Positions 62,580 to 64,000 of a stretch of 64,000 nucleotides of DNA are shown piece after piece. The notes under the pieces were generated by a model. That model was not told where the DNA came from and ran no database searches. It saw nothing but the letters and a program-made list of their open reading frames with translations. Source of the DNA: Ruegeria atlantica (GTDB lineage: Bacteria > Pseudomonadota > Alphaproteobacteria > Rhodobacterales > Rhodobacteraceae); the NCBI RefSeq assembly GCF_013032005.1, contig NZ_WQBE01000011.1, forward strand, positions 62,001-126,000, read 5' to 3'. A program made the position numbers and the translations under genes. The stretch's first letter is position 1. Every line of letters begins with the position of its first letter.

Positions 62580-62647
62580 CATCGGCTACGCCGATGCTAC
62601 GTTCGGCCTTGGGCCCGGCGCCGCGCTGTGCGCAGCGCCGGGCCCAA
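62580..62647. repeat. palindromic intergenic element
   Basis: Two hairpins: CATCGGC-TAC-GCCGATG (62580-62596), and TTGGGCCCGGCGC...GCGCCGGGCCCAA (62609-62647) whose inner part CGCGCTGTGCGCA continues the stem after a C-A mismatch, for about 18 pairs. No T-run follows. It is much more GC-rich than its flanks, resembling REP/BIME-type mobile or structural repeats. Only one copy is in this window. Confidence 0.6.
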
Positions 62648-62708
62648 CTAGAGGAGACGTCTCGTCAGAGACATTGACGACAGGCGGAAGTGCCTGCCTT
62701 ATGGCAGG

Positions 62709-63527
62709 TCAATCGCCTAGTTTGGCGTGAACCTCATCCAGATCTATTTCACCGATCGGCATCTTATTTGCCGGGTTCTCAAAATCGTATCGGAACAGTT
62801 CGAAATCCTGTTTGTAGATTTCGTAGACCAAATGCATGGACAGATCGTCAAAATAATCCTCGACCGGGTGCGCACGTTTGGGGCCATGTCCTTCGGATTC
62901 GTTGAATCGTGGAATATCTGAAAGGCTGACCGCGTGAGGTGTGTCCAGATTGTCCAACACCCCCTGCATTCCGTCATTGAATTTCTCGGTCCAGAAGATG
63001 CGGTCGTAGCGTCCACCATTTACGATGAAAGTCGAGACATGCCCTGACACGGCAGACCAGTGAATGTCCGGATCCATCGGTCGGCGCCAGCGGATCGTAT
63101 CCCGCGCAAACAGCAAAAAGCGGCGAAAACTGGCGATCTGGTCGAACTCACCCTTGCCATCATCGCCGCCCACTTCGATTCCGTAATTATAGATCAGCGT
63201 CGGGACCAGATTGCCCCGATACCGGCTGCCATTGCGCTGAATACCGCAAATCTTGTCGAAGAACGAGCTGAGTATCCGGGTGTACGGATTGCGCACACAG
63301 GTAAAAGAGTATGAGGCGTGTTTGCGAATATTGCCGGAAATCCGGGCCTGGCTGTCGGCAAAGGCCCATTTGTGCATACCGTCCTTGGCGTCATGAATAT
63401 CGCCGTCGAAAAACCGACCGTGGTCCGAGTAGTACATAATCTGTCCGATGGTCGAGCACGCACATTTCGGCACAACACGGTACACCATACTCTCACTCTC
63501 GGTCATCCATGTACCGGGAAAACCCAT
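62709..63527 (-). CDS. carbohydrate-type sulfotransferase (Sulfotransfer_2 family)
   Basis: 272 residues. The 5'-phosphosulfate loop is VPKCACSTIGQIMYY (starting near residue 19) and the 3'-phosphate site FTCVRNPYTRILSSFFDKI (about 75-93), as in HNK-1/chondroitin-type sulfotransferases that use PAPS. It may sulfate a surface polysaccharide. GAGGAGG precedes the ATG at 63527; a TTG two codons upstream is too close to that site. It is divergent from a family-14 glycosyltransferase. Confidence 0.85.
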   Translation of the reverse strand: MGFPGTWMTESESMVYRVVPKCACSTIGQIMYYSDHGRFFDGDIHDAKDGMHKWAFADSQARISGNIRKHASYSFTCVRNPYTRILSSFFDKICGIQRNGSRYRGNLVPTLIYNYGIEVGGDDGKGEFDQIASFRRFLLFARDTIRWRRPMDPDIHWSAVSGHVSTFIVNGGRYDRIFWTEKFNDGMQGVLDNLDTPHAVSLSDIPRFNESEGHGPKRAHPVEDYFDDLSMHLVYEIYKQDFELFRYDFENPANKMPIGEIDLDEVHAKLGD

Positions 63528-63667
63528 CTGCAATGCCTCCTCAGCGGGTCAAAATAACCACACGCGCCCGCCTAGGCTCATAAAGAACCAAAAATATTCT
63601 GTTTATTCAATCGCTCATCCTCAGTATCAGAGAGCAAACAGGCAGAAACGGACGTTACAGACGCAAT

Positions 63668-64000
63668 ATGGCAAAAATTGCCTATATTCTATTGTGCCAC
63701 AAGGACCCTGACGCAATCATCGCGCAGGCTGAGCAGCTAACGGCCGCAGGCGACTGCATGGCCATCCATTTTGACGCGCGCGCCAGCGAGGTGGCCTATG
63801 ACCGTATTCGCAGCGCGTTGAAAGATAATCCAAATGTGGCTTTTGCCGCCAAGCGCATCAAATGCGGCTGGGGCGAGTGGTCTTTGGTGCAGGCGACCCT
63901 GAATGCCGTGCAGGCTGCGGTGGATGCGTTTCCACGGGTCACCCATTTCTACATGCTGTCTGGCGATTGCATGGCGATCAAAACCGCCGAGTACATCCAT
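63668..64000 (+). CDS. family-14 glycosyltransferase (core-2/I-branching type), N-terminal part
   Basis: 111 codons to the window edge. It starts MAKIAYILLCHKDPDAIIAQ, followed by MAIHFDARASEVAYDRIRSA, KCGWGEWSLVQATLNAVQAA and THFYMLSGDCMAI. These match bacterial GT14 proteins related to beta-1,6-N-acetylglucosaminyltransferases; roseobacter members are 500-600 residues long with an extra C-terminal domain, which would be outside the window. Its neighbour is a sulfotransferase, suggesting that together they build a sulfated glycan. Confidence 0.85.
   Translation, partial: MAKIAYILLCHKDPDAIIAQAEQLTAAGDCMAIHFDARASEVAYDRIRSALKDNPNVAFAAKRIKCGWGEWSLVQATLNAVQAAVDAFPRVTHFYMLSGDCMAIKTAEYIH

Overview
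The window looks like chromosome from a marine Rhodobacteraceae (Roseobacter-group, Ruegeria/Phaeobacter-like) alphaproteobacterium. I infer this from gene order and protein style: a single alphaproteobacterial flagellar locus with CtrA-type boxes, DUF1523, DUF599 and HdeD-like membrane proteins, a glycolate oxidase operon, the sulfotransferase/family-14 glycosyltransferase pair, and a base composition that looks GC-rich almost throughout. No rRNA, tRNA, CRISPR array, transposase or prophage was seen.

Layout. 1-7.7 kb holds the start of an L,D-transpeptidase, a CAP-domain lipoprotein, a leftward envelope block (rnd, kdsD, lptC, lptA, lptB, hpf, ptsN), an MFS transporter and an Lrp-family regulator. 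7.8-24.7 kb is flagellar: a SltF-like transglycosylase, flhA-fliR-flhB and a coiled-coil protein on +; fliL-flgH-flgA-flgG-flgF-fliQ-fliE-flgC-flgB on -; then fliI, motB, flgE, flgK, flgL and flgI on +. CtrA-type boxes lie about 50 bases before fliI, motB and flgE. 24.8-32.3 kb is a leftward run of eight genes without a recognised pathway, built round an AAA+ ATPase with long coiled-coil and membrane partners. It is the best candidate here for an undescribed system.

32.6-45 kb carries gabD, a small secreted protein, hsp20 under a sigma-32 promoter and ROSE-like leader, two tandem trypsin-like proteases, glcD-glcE-glcF behind an inverted repeat, a DUF599 protein, a flavodoxin-like protein, rlmH, rsfS (preceded by a coupled 18-codon reading frame) and an MscS channel. 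45-53 kb holds leucine biosynthesis (leuC, leuD, leuB) with an HdeD-like gene between leuC and leuD, plus a membrane protein, an EEP hydrolase, a LysR regulator and a peroxiredoxin-like protein. 53-64 kb holds a class A penicillin-binding protein, glnK-amtB, an aromatic/aspartate aminotransferase with a mercaptopyruvate sulfurtransferase, an XRE-cupin regulator divergent from ilvD across a doubled palindromic operator, a Nudix hydrolase, a palindromic intergenic element, a sulfotransferase and the start of a family-14 glycosyltransferase.

The flagellar genes together encode rod, hook, hook-filament junction, P and L rings, part of the export gate, its ATPase and a stator subunit; the MS ring, C ring, fliP, motA, filament and regulators must lie elsewhere. 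Genes that begin on a GTG or TTG, or whose longest open frame overshoots the likely start, were trimmed using Shine-Dalgarno matches and overlaps with the preceding gene. Functions are assigned by motif recognition only; no database search was possible.
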